Part shown: positions 24,302 to 34,152 of the stretch, piece after piece | Numbering within the stretch: the stretch's first letter is position 1 | Layout of the letters: each line of letters opens with the position of its first letter | Source: an uncultured Thermomicrobiales bacterium | GTDB lineage: Bacteria; Chloroflexota; Chloroflexia; Thermomicrobiales; UBA6265 | Assembly (NCBI GenBank): GCA_902806335.1 | Contig: CADCWG010000057.1 | Span: forward strand, 1 to 38,724 | Direction of reading: 5' to 3' | DNA length: 38,724 nucleotides | The notes under the pieces: generated by a model | The model's database searches: none | Told to the model about the DNA's origin: nothing | The model's input: only the letters and a program-made list of their open reading frames with translations | Translations under genes and position numbers: made by a program

Positions 24302-25897
24302 CTACGGCGGGGTGGTCGCGATGTCGTCGGTCAGTTCGGTGAGGCGGTCGAGGTGGGGGCGGAGGGCCGGGAAGAGGTGACGGTAGACCTCCTCGTAGAG
24401 CCGGGCGTAGGTCGCCGCCGTCGTCGGGTCGGGCACGAAGGCGTCGGTCGTACCGGTCATCGCCGCCGCCGCGGCTTCCACCGAGGGGTACCAGCCGACG
24501 CCGGCCGCGGCGAGCACGCCCGCGCCGAGGTTGGTCGCGTCGGCCGAGCGGGCCCGGCGGACGGGGGCGCCGAGGACGTCGGCGACGATCTGGCACCAGA
24601 GGTCGCTCCGCGACCCGCCGCCGAGGATCACGTGATCGGCGATCGGGGTGCCTGAGCTTGCGGCGATGCCGTCCATCGCCAGCCGGTGCTCGAAGGCGAT
24701 CCCCTCGAGCAGCGCGCGGTAGACGTTGTGGCGGCGGTGGCCGCCGTTCCAGCCGACGACGACCCCGCTCGCGGCCGGGTCCCAGTAGGGGTTCATCACG
24801 TTGTTCCAGTAGGGCACCAGCATCAGGCCGCCCGCGCCGGGGGGAAGCGCGGCGGCCTCGGCCTCGTAGGCGGCGAAGGCGGCGGGGCCATCGCCCCGCG
24901 CCGGGTCGGCAAGGTGGGCCATGAACCAGGAGACGGTCGCGGTGCCGCCGCGGAGCACCGTCTCGAGCACGAAGCGGCCCGGCACCGCCGCGCAGCAGGT
25001 CCGGTGGGCGAGGTCGGTGAGGTACGTCGGCGCGACGGTGCCGCCGGCGATCGCGGTGCCCAGGTTGACATAGGCGCGGCCGGGTCCGACGACGCCGGCG
25101 CCGAGGCAGGCCGCCTGGCCGTCGCCGGCGCCGGCGACGACGGGCGTGCCCGGCCGCAGTCCGGTCGTCGCCGCCCCGTCGACCGAGACCGAGCCCAGGA
25201 TCGTCCCGGGGACGACGAGCGGCGGGAACTGGTCGGGCCGGAGGCCGATCCCCGCGATCACCTCGTCGGCCCAGACGCCGCGGGCCATGTCGACCGCGCC
25301 GGTCGGATCGGCCGAGGCGAGGCTGGTGACGTCCTCGCCGGTGAGGCGACGGACGAGGAAGGCGTGGACTTCCAGGACCCGGTCCGCCGCCGCCGCGACC
25401 GCCGGCTCGTGCTCGACCAGCCAGCGCAGCTTGGGCAGCGACTGGGTCATCGAGGGCGGGCGGCCGGTCAGCCGGTGGAGGGTGCCGTGGCCGAAGTGCC
25501 GGTCGAGCCAGCCGAGTTGGGCGCGGGAGCGCTCGTCGAGCCAGAGGATCCCGGCCCGCAGCGGCCGGCCGTCGGCGTCGACCGGCACGAAGGTCTCGCG
25601 CTGGTGGGTGACACAGACGGCGGCGATCCGCGCGGGGTCGATCTGCCCGGCCACGGCGCGGGTCGCGCCACAGGTCGCCGTCCACCACGCGTCGGCGTCC
25701 TGCTCGCCCCAGCCGGGGTGGGGACAGTGCAGATCGAGGGGGAATCGTCCCTCCGCCACCGCCGTCCCGTGCCGGTCCCAGGCGACGGCCTTGCTGGCGG
25801 TGGTGCTGCAGTCGATCCCTAGGACGAGGTCGCCCGCTCGTCCCGGTGAGGTGCCGCGGTCCCCAGCAGCGCCAACCGCCGTGTTGGCCGGCCCCAT
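24302..25897 (-). CDS. FGGY-family carbohydrate kinase, xylulokinase-like
   Basis: 531-residue cytoplasmic ATP-dependent sugar kinase. The N-terminal phosphate motif is LGIDCSTTASKAVAWD (26-41), followed by CVTHQRETFVPVDADG, the catalytic-Asp region VVAGAGDGQAACLGAG, NLGTAIAGG, and the C-terminal VILGGGSRSDLWCQIVADVLG and NLGAGVLAAAGVG. It is about 30 residues longer than typical xylulokinases, partly through an N-terminal tail. Start ATG 25897 has GGGAGGGG upstream. It diverges from the MDR at 26138 and is near glpD, an MDR and an aldolase, so it probably phosphorylates the ketose or polyol of that pathway. Xylulose, erythritol or another sugar cannot be told apart here. Confidence 0.9.
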   Translation of the reverse strand: MGPANTAVGAAGDRGTSPGRAGDLVLGIDCSTTASKAVAWDRHGTAVAEGRFPLDLHCPHPGWGEQDADAWWTATCGATRAVAGQIDPARIAAVCVTHQRETFVPVDADGRPLRAGILWLDERSRAQLGWLDRHFGHGTLHRLTGRPPSMTQSLPKLRWLVEHEPAVAAAADRVLEVHAFLVRRLTGEDVTSLASADPTGAVDMARGVWADEVIAGIGLRPDQFPPLVVPGTILGSVSVDGAATTGLRPGTPVVAGAGDGQAACLGAGVVGPGRAYVNLGTAIAGGTVAPTYLTDLAHRTCCAAVPGRFVLETVLRGGTATVSWFMAHLADPARGDGPAAFAAYEAEAAALPPGAGGLMLVPYWNNVMNPYWDPAASGVVVGWNGGHRRHNVYRALLEGIAFEHRLAMDGIAASSGTPIADHVILGGGSRSDLWCQIVADVLGAPVRRARSADATNLGAGVLAAAGVGWYPSVEAAAAAMTGTTDAFVPDPTTAATYARLYEEVYRHLFPALRPHLDRLTELTDDIATTPP

Positions 25898-26032
25898 CGC
25901 TGCCCCTCCCCCAGTCGATGCGGTTCGCCAGGCCACAGCGCCGCCCGGCCCGGGCCGACCATCTTCCCGGCGTCCCCCGCGGACCGCAAGGCCGGTCGGG
26001 GAGACGACCTCCGACCACCCTCGCGGCGTCGC

Positions 26033-26060
26033 TTGACAGGCCGTCGGGTGCTGGTATCGT
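26033..26060 (+). promoter_or_regulatory. Sigma70-type promoter with extended -10 for the MDR gene
   Basis: TTGACA (26033-26038) and TATCGT (26055-26060) are 16 bases apart, with TG at 26052-26053 giving an extended -10. The predicted start is near 26067, about 70 bases before the ATG. Confidence 0.65.
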
Positions 26061-26137
26061 TCCCCGCGATCATCGCACGTCGGTTCGTTCTTGGCACGGA
26101 TGTGCAGGTCGCGACGCCTGCCAGGGAGGCGCTGACG

Positions 26138-27181
26138 ATGCGGGCGGCCATGTTCTACGGGCCGGGCGACGTCCGGATCGAGGAGACCCCCGACCCCCGG
26201 CCGGGGCCCGGGGAAGTTGTCGTCCGGATCGACCGGGCACTCACCTGCGGGACCGACCTGAAGACGTACCGGCGCGGGCACCCGACGATCATCAAGTCGC
26301 TGCCGAGCCCGTTCGGCCACGAGTTCGCGGGGCCGGTCGTCACCGTCGGCGCCGGGGTCGACCCTGGCCGCTGGCCGGTCGGGACCAGGGTCGTCGCGGC
26401 CAACAGCGCGCCCTGCAACCGTTGCCACGCCTGCAAGGTCGGCCGCCAGTCGCTCTGCGAGAACCTGGAGTTTCTCAACGGCGCCTACGCCGAGTACATC
26501 GCCGTCCCGGCCCGGATCGTCGAGCAGAACCTCTACGCGATCCCGGACGGGCTCTCCGACGAGGCGGCGGCGCTGACCGAGCCCCTCGCCTGCGCGGTCC
26601 ACGGGGTCGCCGAGAGCGGGATCGTTGTCGGCGACACGGTCGTCGTCAACGGCGCGGGGCCGATCGGCCTGATGTTCGTGCGGCTCGCCGCGCTCAGCGG
26701 GGCGCGGGTGATCTGCTGCGACCTGAGCGCCGCGCGGCTGGCGGTCGCCCGCGAACTCGGCGCCGCCGAGACCCTCGTGATCGGCGAGGGCGTCGATCAG
26801 GTCGCGGCGGTCCGCGCGCTGACGCCGGACGGGCGGGGTGCCGACGTCGCGATCGAGGCGGTCGGGCTGCCCGAGGTCTGGGAGGCGACGGTGCGGATGG
26901 TCCGCCCGGGCGGGCTGGTCAACCTCTTCGGCGGGGCCAAGGGTGGCACCTCCTTCAGCGTCAGCACCGAGCTGCTCCATTACTCGGAACTGACGATCAA
27001 GGGCGTCTTCCACCACACCCCGCGCTACGTCGCGACGGCCCTCGACCTGCTGCGGGACGGCGCGGTGCCGTCGGCGCCGTTCCTGAGCGGGGAGCGGCCG
27101 CTCGCGGCGCTGGTCGAGACGCTGGAAGCGACCGGCCGCCAGGAAGGGATCAAGTACGCGATCGTACCGGCCGCGGCATGA
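26138..27181 (+). CDS. Zinc-dependent sugar/polyol dehydrogenase (MDR, sorbitol/threonine dehydrogenase-like)
   Basis: 347-residue NAD(P)-dependent MDR enzyme. The catalytic zinc ligands are Cys37 (TCGTDLKTYRRG), His61 and Glu62 (GHEFAG) and probably Glu148 (LTEPLACAVHG). The structural zinc site is Cys93, Cys96, Cys99 and Cys107 (CNRCHACKVGRQSLC). The coenzyme motif GAGPIGLMFVRLA is at 172-184 and is followed by CCDLS, where Asp favours NAD. Start ATG 26138 has GGGAGG nine bases upstream. It probably oxidises a polyol or a secondary sugar hydroxyl, feeding the divergent FGGY kinase. Confidence 0.92.
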   Translation: MRAAMFYGPGDVRIEETPDPRPGPGEVVVRIDRALTCGTDLKTYRRGHPTIIKSLPSPFGHEFAGPVVTVGAGVDPGRWPVGTRVVAANSAPCNRCHACKVGRQSLCENLEFLNGAYAEYIAVPARIVEQNLYAIPDGLSDEAAALTEPLACAVHGVAESGIVVGDTVVVNGAGPIGLMFVRLAALSGARVICCDLSAARLAVARELGAAETLVIGEGVDQVAAVRALTPDGRGADVAIEAVGLPEVWEATVRMVRPGGLVNLFGGAKGGTSFSVSTELLHYSELTIKGVFHHTPRYVATALDLLRDGAVPSAPFLSGERPLAALVETLEATGRQEGIKYAIVPAAA

Positions 27182-27384
27182 CGGGGCGTCACGGCGGCTG
27201 AGCGCCGAGCGGAGACGACCGTCGACCGGGACCGTCCCGCCGGCCGACGGTCGTCACGGCCCGCAGGCCGCGAGGCGGTCCGGCGGCGCCGGGACGAGAT
27301 AATCGGCGTCGTGGGGACACGGCGTCGGGAGCGGCGGGTGTCGTAGGCTGCCGGTGGCAACGCCGACCCTGAGGGCCGGCGGGT

Positions 27385-29136
<1,752 letters not shown>

Positions 29137-29248
29137 CCGACGGCGCGGGCGTGTGCTGACCACCGGTGAGGCCCGCGTTGTCGGGTCTCCGGGTGGGCGG
29201 CGGTGACAGCCTCTCCCCCGCGCGTCTCTTGACTCAGGAGCGACCCTG

Positions 29249-30280
29249 GTGCGCCAGCTGACCTTCGTCCGGCACGGAAAGCTGGAGTGGCGCGAGGTTC
29301 CCGCGCCGCGGATCGAGGGGCCGGGCGAGGCGTTGGTCCGTCCGATCGTGGTCGCCACCTGTGACCTGGACGCGGTGATGCTCGCCGCGCCGTCGCCGCT
29401 GTTCCGCGGGCCGTTCCCGATCGGCCACGAGTTCATCGCCGAGGTCGCGGAGGTGGGCGAGGCGGTCCGGTCGGTGCGACCCGGGGACCGGGTCGTGGTC
29501 CCGTTCCAGCTCAGCTGCGGCGCCTGCGGGCGCTGCCGACGTGGCCTGACCGGGAGCTGCGAGACGGTGCCGCACCGGTCGATGTACGGCCTCGGCCGTC
29601 TCGGCGGTAGTCACGGTGGGGCGCTGTCCGACCTGGTGCGTGTCCCCTTCGCCGAGCACATGCTGGTCGCCGTGCCCGACGGCGTGGCGCCGGTGACCGT
29701 CGCGAGCGCCAGCGACAACCTTCCCGACGCGTGGCGCACGGTCGGTCCCGCCCTGCGCGAGCGCCCGGGGGCCACCGTGCTCGTGGTCGGTGGGAGCGCC
29801 GCGAGCATCGGCCTCTACGCCGCGGGGATGGCGGTCGCGCTCGGCGCCGGGGCGGTCGACTACCTGGACACCGACCTGGGACGGCTCCGGCTGGCGGAAC
29901 GGCTCGGCGCCAACCCGGTGGACGGACCGCCACCGCGGCGGCTTGGCCCCTACGCGGTGACGGTCGACGCCAGCGGCGACCCCGCGGGTCTGGCCTGCGC
30001 GCTCCGCTCGCTGGAGCCGGAGGGGGTCTGCACGGGGTCGGCCATCTACTTCGGGCAGGGTGTCCCGCTCCCGCTCTGGGAGATGTACGACGGGTGCGTC
30101 ACCTTCAGGACCGGCCGGGCCCACGTCCGGCGTGACATCCCGGAGGTGCTCGCGCTGATCGGCGCGGGGCGCTTCCGGCCCGAGGTCGTGACCGGCGCGG
30201 TAGTCGGGTGGGAGGACGCGCCGGAGGCGCTGCTCGAGCCCGGTGTGAAGACCGTGGTGGTCCGCGACCCCGCGGCTTGA
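29249..30280 (+). CDS. Zinc-dependent alcohol dehydrogenase-like MDR
   Basis: 343-residue MDR enzyme. The catalytic zinc site is Cys38 (TCDLDAV), His60 and Glu61 (GHEF). The structural zinc site is Cys90, Cys93, Cys96 and Cys104 in CGACGRCRRGLTGSC. The coenzyme region VLVVGGSAASIGLYAAGMAVALG is unusual: GGSAAS replaces the common GxGxxG. VDYLDTDLGRL has Asp after the second strand, favouring NAD. The motif SDNLPDAWR replaces the sorbitol-dehydrogenase Glu ligand. Start GTG 29249 has AGGAG eight bases upstream. It follows glpD by 112 bases and precedes the aldolase by 89, so the three may be one transcript. Substrate unknown. Confidence 0.88.
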   Translation: MRQLTFVRHGKLEWREVPAPRIEGPGEALVRPIVVATCDLDAVMLAAPSPLFRGPFPIGHEFIAEVAEVGEAVRSVRPGDRVVVPFQLSCGACGRCRRGLTGSCETVPHRSMYGLGRLGGSHGGALSDLVRVPFAEHMLVAVPDGVAPVTVASASDNLPDAWRTVGPALRERPGATVLVVGGSAASIGLYAAGMAVALGAGAVDYLDTDLGRLRLAERLGANPVDGPPPRRLGPYAVTVDASGDPAGLACALRSLEPEGVCTGSAIYFGQGVPLPLWEMYDGCVTFRTGRAHVRRDIPEVLALIGAGRFRPEVVTGAVVGWEDAPEALLEPGVKTVVVRDPAA

Positions 30281-30369
30281 CAGGACACCGACGGGGCGGC
30301 GAGTCGGTGATCGGTGCGTCCCTGCGGGCCGGCCCGCGGGTGGTGGCGGAGTACCGGGAGGAAGACGGG

Positions 30370-31047
30370 GTGTTGATGCTGGCGGAGCTACGGCAACAGG
30401 TGGTGGAGGTCGGGCTGGCCGCGCTGGCGGCGGGGGTGGTCCACGGCACGGCCGGGAACATGAGCGTGCGCGACCCGGCGACGCGCCTGATCGCGATCTC
30501 GCCGAGCGGGATGCCGTACCCGACCGTCACCCCGGCCGACGTGGTCGTGGTCGACGAGGACGGCACCGTCCACGACGGGCACCGCAAGCCCAGCAGCGAG
30601 ACGCCGCTCCACACGATGGTCCATCGTGCCCGGCCGGACGTCGGGGCGGTGGTCCACACCCACTCGCACTTCTCGACGGTGGTCAGCACGATCCGCGACA
30701 CGCTGCCGCCGATCCTGACCGAGGTCTGCCAGGTCATCGGCGCCCGGGTGCCGGTCGCCCGCTACGCCCTGAGTGGGACGCCGGACTTCGGCGAGGCGGT
30801 GCTGGAAGCCCTGCCGGCGGCCAGTTCGGCGGTGCTGCTGCGCAACCACGGCCTGCTGACCTGGGGGGCGGACTTCGACGAGGCGCTCGCCGTCGCCGAG
30901 ATCGTGGAAGAGGCCGCGAAGGTCTACGTCCATGCCCTGAGCGCGAACGGGGGGCGGGAGCCGTCACTGGTGCCCGAGGGCCTGATCCCCGAGATGCACG
31001 AGCGGTTCCTCAGGGAGTACGGCCAGGCCCCGGCGGGGAGCGCCTGA
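30370..31047 (+). CDS. Class II aldolase/adducin-family protein, fuculose-phosphate aldolase-like
   Basis: 225 residues, cytoplasmic zinc aldolase of the FucA/AraD/MtnB group. GTAGNMSVR (27-34) binds phosphate, and SPSGMPY follows. The catalytic Glu77 is in KPSSETPLH. The zinc ligands are His96 and His98 (VVHTHSH) and His160 (LLRNHGLLTWG). The site is complete, so retro-aldol cleavage of a phosphorylated ketose to dihydroxyacetone phosphate and an aldehyde is plausible. GTG 30370 has GGAGG eight bases ahead; the in-frame ATG at 30376 is 14 bases from it and is the alternative. As last gene of the glpD-MDR-aldolase series it would complete a sugar-phosphate breakdown route. Confidence 0.9.
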   Translation: MLMLAELRQQVVEVGLAALAAGVVHGTAGNMSVRDPATRLIAISPSGMPYPTVTPADVVVVDEDGTVHDGHRKPSSETPLHTMVHRARPDVGAVVHTHSHFSTVVSTIRDTLPPILTEVCQVIGARVPVARYALSGTPDFGEAVLEALPAASSAVLLRNHGLLTWGADFDEALAVAEIVEEAAKVYVHALSANGGREPSLVPEGLIPEMHERFLREYGQAPAGSA

Positions 31048-31117
31048 CGCGCCGAGCGAGGGACCGGCGTCGGACTTGATCGGTCCCGGTGAGGTGTTTG
31101 AGCGCCGACGGCGCGGT

Positions 31118-31158
31118 GACGGGACACGCCGTCCTCGCGGGGACGGGTGTGTCCCGTC
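31118..31158. terminator. Large two-part hairpin between convergent genes
   Basis: GACGGGACAC (31118-31127) pairs with GTGTCCCGTC (31149-31158). An inner stem CCGTCC/GGACGG (31129-31134 with 31141-31146) has a six-base loop. It lies between the ends of the aldolase gene and the membrane-protein gene and touches the latter's stop codon (31159). Likely a bidirectional terminator or REP-like element; no T-run. Confidence 0.5.
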
Positions 31159-32004
31159 CTACCGTCCGGTCGGCTCACCGACCGACGAGAAGCGGGGCGC
31201 CCCCTGGGTGCCGAGGCGCGAAGGGGTGGGTGGCGTCGCCTCGCCCCTGAAGCGGGCGACGAGGGCGGCGGCTTCGCTCTCGCGCCCGCGCGGGATCGGC
31301 ACCCGGACCGGCTCGGTTCGGGTGGTGCGGGTGGGAATCACGCCCTCGCTGTAGGTGCGCGTCACCGCATCGAACCGGATCACCGGCGGGTCGCCCTCCT
31401 CGATCTCCACCGCACCGAGCCCGAGGTTGAAGCCGGCCAGGGGCGTGAAGGTCCCCTGCGAGAAGACGCCCATGGGGCCGATTAGGACTTCGCCCCCGCG
31501 TTCCGCCCGCCGCTTGTGGCGCCACCAGCCGATCGCCAGCACGTTGGCCGCGGCCAGGATCCCCACTCCGACCATCAGCGCGACCACCAGCCCGAAGGCG
31601 GTCATGCTGCCGGCCAGGAGGCCGAAGAGCAGGCCGAATACCGGACCTGCGCCCATCCCGAAGAGCACCAGGTTCCGGGCTTCCCGCCGGGCCCGCCGCC
31701 ACTCGTTGGCCGCGAACCGCGCCCCCTCGCCGGTGTCGACGGCCCACCGTGCCCAGTGACCTCCATCGAGGAGCTGGGCCAGGCTCGTCCCGTAGATCCG
31801 CCCGAAGATGGCGACGATCGGCAGGACGACCACGGCGGTCGCGAGGAAGATGGCGCCGACGGCCCAGGTGATCCAGGGGGCCCCGGCCAGGGCGAGCCCG
31901 ACCGTGACGATCGCGTCGAGCGCATAGAAGCCGAGCAGCCCGATAACCATCGGGCGGATCGGGTTGCCCGGCATGAGCCGTAACCAACGAATGATGGGCG
32001 CCAC
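31159..32004 (-). CDS. Membrane protein with four predicted helices, unknown function
   Basis: 281 residues. Hydrophobic helices are at about 18-41 (MVIGLLGFYALDAIVTVGLALAG), 43-68, 109-130 (LVLFGMGAGPVFGLLFGLLAG) and 133-158. A basic loop (RHKRRAERG) follows, and the remaining 115 residues form a soluble, probably beta-rich domain with VEIEEGDPPVIRFDAVTRTYSEG. The end is a Pro/Thr-rich tail. GTG 32004 has AAGGAA ahead. I do not recognise the family. The shape recalls small bPH/DUF proteins in which a membrane anchor carries a cytoplasmic domain, but this is only a resemblance. It is not obviously part of the neighbouring sugar operons. Confidence 0.75.
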   Translation of the reverse strand: MAPIIRWLRLMPGNPIRPMVIGLLGFYALDAIVTVGLALAGAPWITWAVGAIFLATAVVVLPIVAIFGRIYGTSLAQLLDGGHWARWAVDTGEGARFAANEWRRARREARNLVLFGMGAGPVFGLLFGLLAGSMTAFGLVVALMVGVGILAAANVLAIGWWRHKRRAERGGEVLIGPMGVFSQGTFTPLAGFNLGLGAVEIEEGDPPVIRFDAVTRTYSEGVIPTRTTRTEPVRVPIPRGRESEAAALVARFRGEATPPTPSRLGTQGAPRFSSVGEPTGR

Positions 32005-32351
32005 CGTCGTTCCTTGTTCCTTCTGTCGCTGTCGCCGCCGGTCGGACCCGTCGGCGATCCCCGACCCCTTAGGCCTTGCGGGAGGAGGACGTGGCCCGGA
32101 CCGCCTCGGTTCCGAGACGGGCACGGCGAGTGGCAGCCGGACCACTGCGCCCCGGCTGGCGCCCGCTCACCTGTGGGCTACGACGACGCGGACCCCACCC
32201 GACCGCTGCGGTACAGCCAGTCACGGCGCCCGGGACCTGGGCACTTCGTCGTCCGATCACTGCAGAGGGGCACGACCCGGCGGCGGCGCCTGGAACCGTA
32301 ATGGGGCGCCTGGGGACGGTCGCCTGACGCCCGGGAGGGTGATGACGCTCC
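32005..32351. other. 350-base gap, nothing recognised
   Basis: Separates the start of the membrane-protein gene from the 3' end of the PfkB kinase gene. No conserved reading frame, repeat or clear hairpin seen. It must hold the promoter of the membrane-protein gene. Confidence 0.4.
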
Positions 32352-33311
32352 CTAGTCAGTCATCGGCAGCGGCTCGGCAGAGGCCATGAAGGCCAGCGTC
32401 TGGTCGAGGTCGACGATCCCGGCGTCGGAGCCGAGACCGGTGATCACCTGGGCGGCGGCGGCCGTGCCGAGGCGGCCGGCGCGCTCCAGGTCCCAGCCGT
32501 TGAGCAGGCCGACGATGAACCCCGCGCAGTAGGCGTCGCCGCAGCCGGTCGAGTCGACGACCGGGGTCTTCAGAGCCGGCAGCCGCAGTTCGCCGCCGGG
32601 GACGTCGGGTCCGGCGATCGAGCTGCCCTGGTCGCCCATCTTGAAGACGGTGTGGCCGACGCCCCGGTCGAGGAAGAAGCGGATCACGTCTCCGCGGTCC
32701 TCGAGGCCGCAGATCCGGCGGGCCTCGTCCAGCCCGGGCATGAAGTAGTCGACGAAGGGCAAGCAGGGCGTGAGGACGTCGAGCAGATCGGGGCGCTCGG
32801 TCTGGATCAGGTCGAGGGTGACGGTGACCCCGTGCGCCCTGGCGTGCTCGAGCACGCGCCGGGTCGGCTCGCCGTCGAGCCGGGGCATCAGGTAGGTGCC
32901 GCCGAAGTGGAGGTGGCGGGCGGCGGCGATCGCGTCGAGGTCGAGGTCGTCGAAGGTCAGCGCGCCGTTGGCGCCGAGGACGTGGAGGGCGGGGCGCTCG
33001 CCGTTGGGACGGATCGGCAGCATCGTCGCCGAGGTCTGGACGCCGGCCTTGACGACCAGGTGGCTGGTGTCGATCCCGTAGCGGCCCATCGTGTCGAGGA
33101 TGAAGGAGCCGGCCGCGTCGTCGCCCACGGCCCCCATCGCCTGGACCTCGGCGCCGAGCTTGGCGAGGTCCACGCTCGTCCCCGCGGCCGTGCCGGCGAC
33201 GGTGAGGCGGATCTCCTCGAGCAGGTCGAGGTCCTGCCCCGGCGGGATGCGGGTGACGGGTCGGCCGAGCACGTCGAGGATGTGGATCCCGAGACTGACG
33301 ACATCGGCCAT
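32352..33311 (-). CDS. PfkB-family carbohydrate kinase
   Basis: 319-residue ribokinase-fold sugar kinase. The first signature region is GTAAGTSVDLAKLGAEVQAMGAVGDDAAG (40-68). The second is DSTGCGDAYCAGFIVGLLNG (253-272) with catalytic base Asp259 and the anion hole GCGD. The usual N-terminal GE/GN is replaced by SLGIHILDVLGRP. ATG 33311 is preferred; GGAGGG lies 13 bases ahead and overlaps an earlier ATG at 33323. It could phosphorylate a ketose, a deoxy-gluconate or a nucleoside. With two other kinases in the window (GlpK, FGGY) it widens the phosphorylation repertoire, but the substrate is unknown. Confidence 0.9.
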   Translation of the reverse strand: MADVVSLGIHILDVLGRPVTRIPPGQDLDLLEEIRLTVAGTAAGTSVDLAKLGAEVQAMGAVGDDAAGSFILDTMGRYGIDTSHLVVKAGVQTSATMLPIRPNGERPALHVLGANGALTFDDLDLDAIAAARHLHFGGTYLMPRLDGEPTRRVLEHARAHGVTVTLDLIQTERPDLLDVLTPCLPFVDYFMPGLDEARRICGLEDRGDVIRFFLDRGVGHTVFKMGDQGSSIAGPDVPGGELRLPALKTPVVDSTGCGDAYCAGFIVGLLNGWDLERAGRLGTAAAAQVITGLGSDAGIVDLDQTLAFMASAEPLPMTD

Positions 33312-33359
33312 GGCCTGCTGCATCCCTCCGGCGCGGAAACAGGGTCGGATCGGCGCCCG

Positions 33360-33388
33360 ATTATCCGGCCGCAGGCGCGATACCGGAA
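33360..33388 (-). promoter_or_regulatory. Possible promoter of the PfkB kinase gene
   Basis: On the minus strand GATAAT (33365-33360) matches 5 of 6 -10 bases and TTCCGG (33388-33383) lies exactly 17 bases upstream. The -35 is weak. Confidence 0.4.
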
Positions 33389-34075
33389 GGGCGGATCGGC
33401 CCGTCGTCGCCGCATCGTCGTGCGCCCGTTCCCGGGGGGAGCAGTCGGTGCGAAGGCGAGGGAGGCGACCGCTCCCGGGCACGCGAACCGCCGCGGACGG
33501 ACGCCGGAGGCGATGCGACGGACTGGCAGCCGAACCGTCGAACGGGATATCGAGTGTCTGTCCGCTGGGTAGACCGAGCGACTCCCAGGACTCGCGGCCA
33601 TCGGCCGCCTCGGTCCCGGGCAGGGGCGTGTCACGCCCTGAGCCGCGTGACGAAGCCGCCTCAGGGGGGACGACCGCCCGCGGCCGCGCATCGTCGCGAT
33701 CGCGTCGACCCGACGACGACGGTGTCGCCTGGCTCGGCGCCCTCAACGTGAATCGGCCCAAGGAACCCAGCGCGATGCCAGGTGATATCGGGGGGCGACG
33801 CTGGTCATCCCGCGTGAGATGGCTGCGGCGACGTCGACGGCTACCGCTCCCCCGACCGCAGGTGGCGGGCACGAGGAGCGCGCCGATCATCCCAGCGTGC
33901 TCCCTCCCTGTCCGGCGGCGGTGCCGTCGTCCTGAGACGGACTTGTCGGCACCGGAGTCTCCCGCTCCCGGCCGCGTGCCCGTCCCGGCTTTGGGCGCCC
34001 GACGCCGGTCGGCACTCCCGGTCCGCCCCAACCGGATTCAACCGCGGGACCTACGCGAGACCCACGCATCACCGA

Positions 34076-34104
34076 TTGCGTGGGCCTAATGGCTGACCTA
34101 GGAT
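34076..34104 (+). promoter_or_regulatory. Possible promoter of the STAND regulator gene
   Basis: TTGCGT (34076-34081) and TAGGAT (34099-34104) are 17 bases apart. The predicted start near 34111 is about 40 bases before ATG 34153. Confidence 0.4.
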
Positions 34105-34152
34105 GGTTGCCTCAAGTGGTGACGGAGGGACCCACATTTCCGGGTGATTCTT

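Larger units (their letters stand above)
33312..34152. other. 840-base gap, no gene supported
   Basis: The longest gene-free stretch. Open frames cross it on both strands, but they are arginine/proline-rich low-complexity translations with no recognisable motif. It holds candidate promoters for the PfkB gene (33360-33388) and the large regulator (34076-34104). It may include decayed coding sequence that I cannot identify. Confidence 0.5.

Noticed and set aside
24302-25897. Assignment of the FGGY kinase as erythritol kinase (eryA)
   Set aside because: The motifs read more like the xylulokinase branch, and the distinctive EryA blocks I remember are not seen. Context alone is insufficient.
24302-27016. 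A 904-codon fused frame upstream of the FGGY kinase
   Set aside because: The first 370 codons are antisense to the MDR at 26138 and have no domain; the kinase starts at 25897 with its own ribosome site.
33312-34152. Possible gene in the 840-base gap before the STAND regulator
   Set aside because: Open frames on both strands are Arg/Pro-rich with no motif and no good ribosome site.
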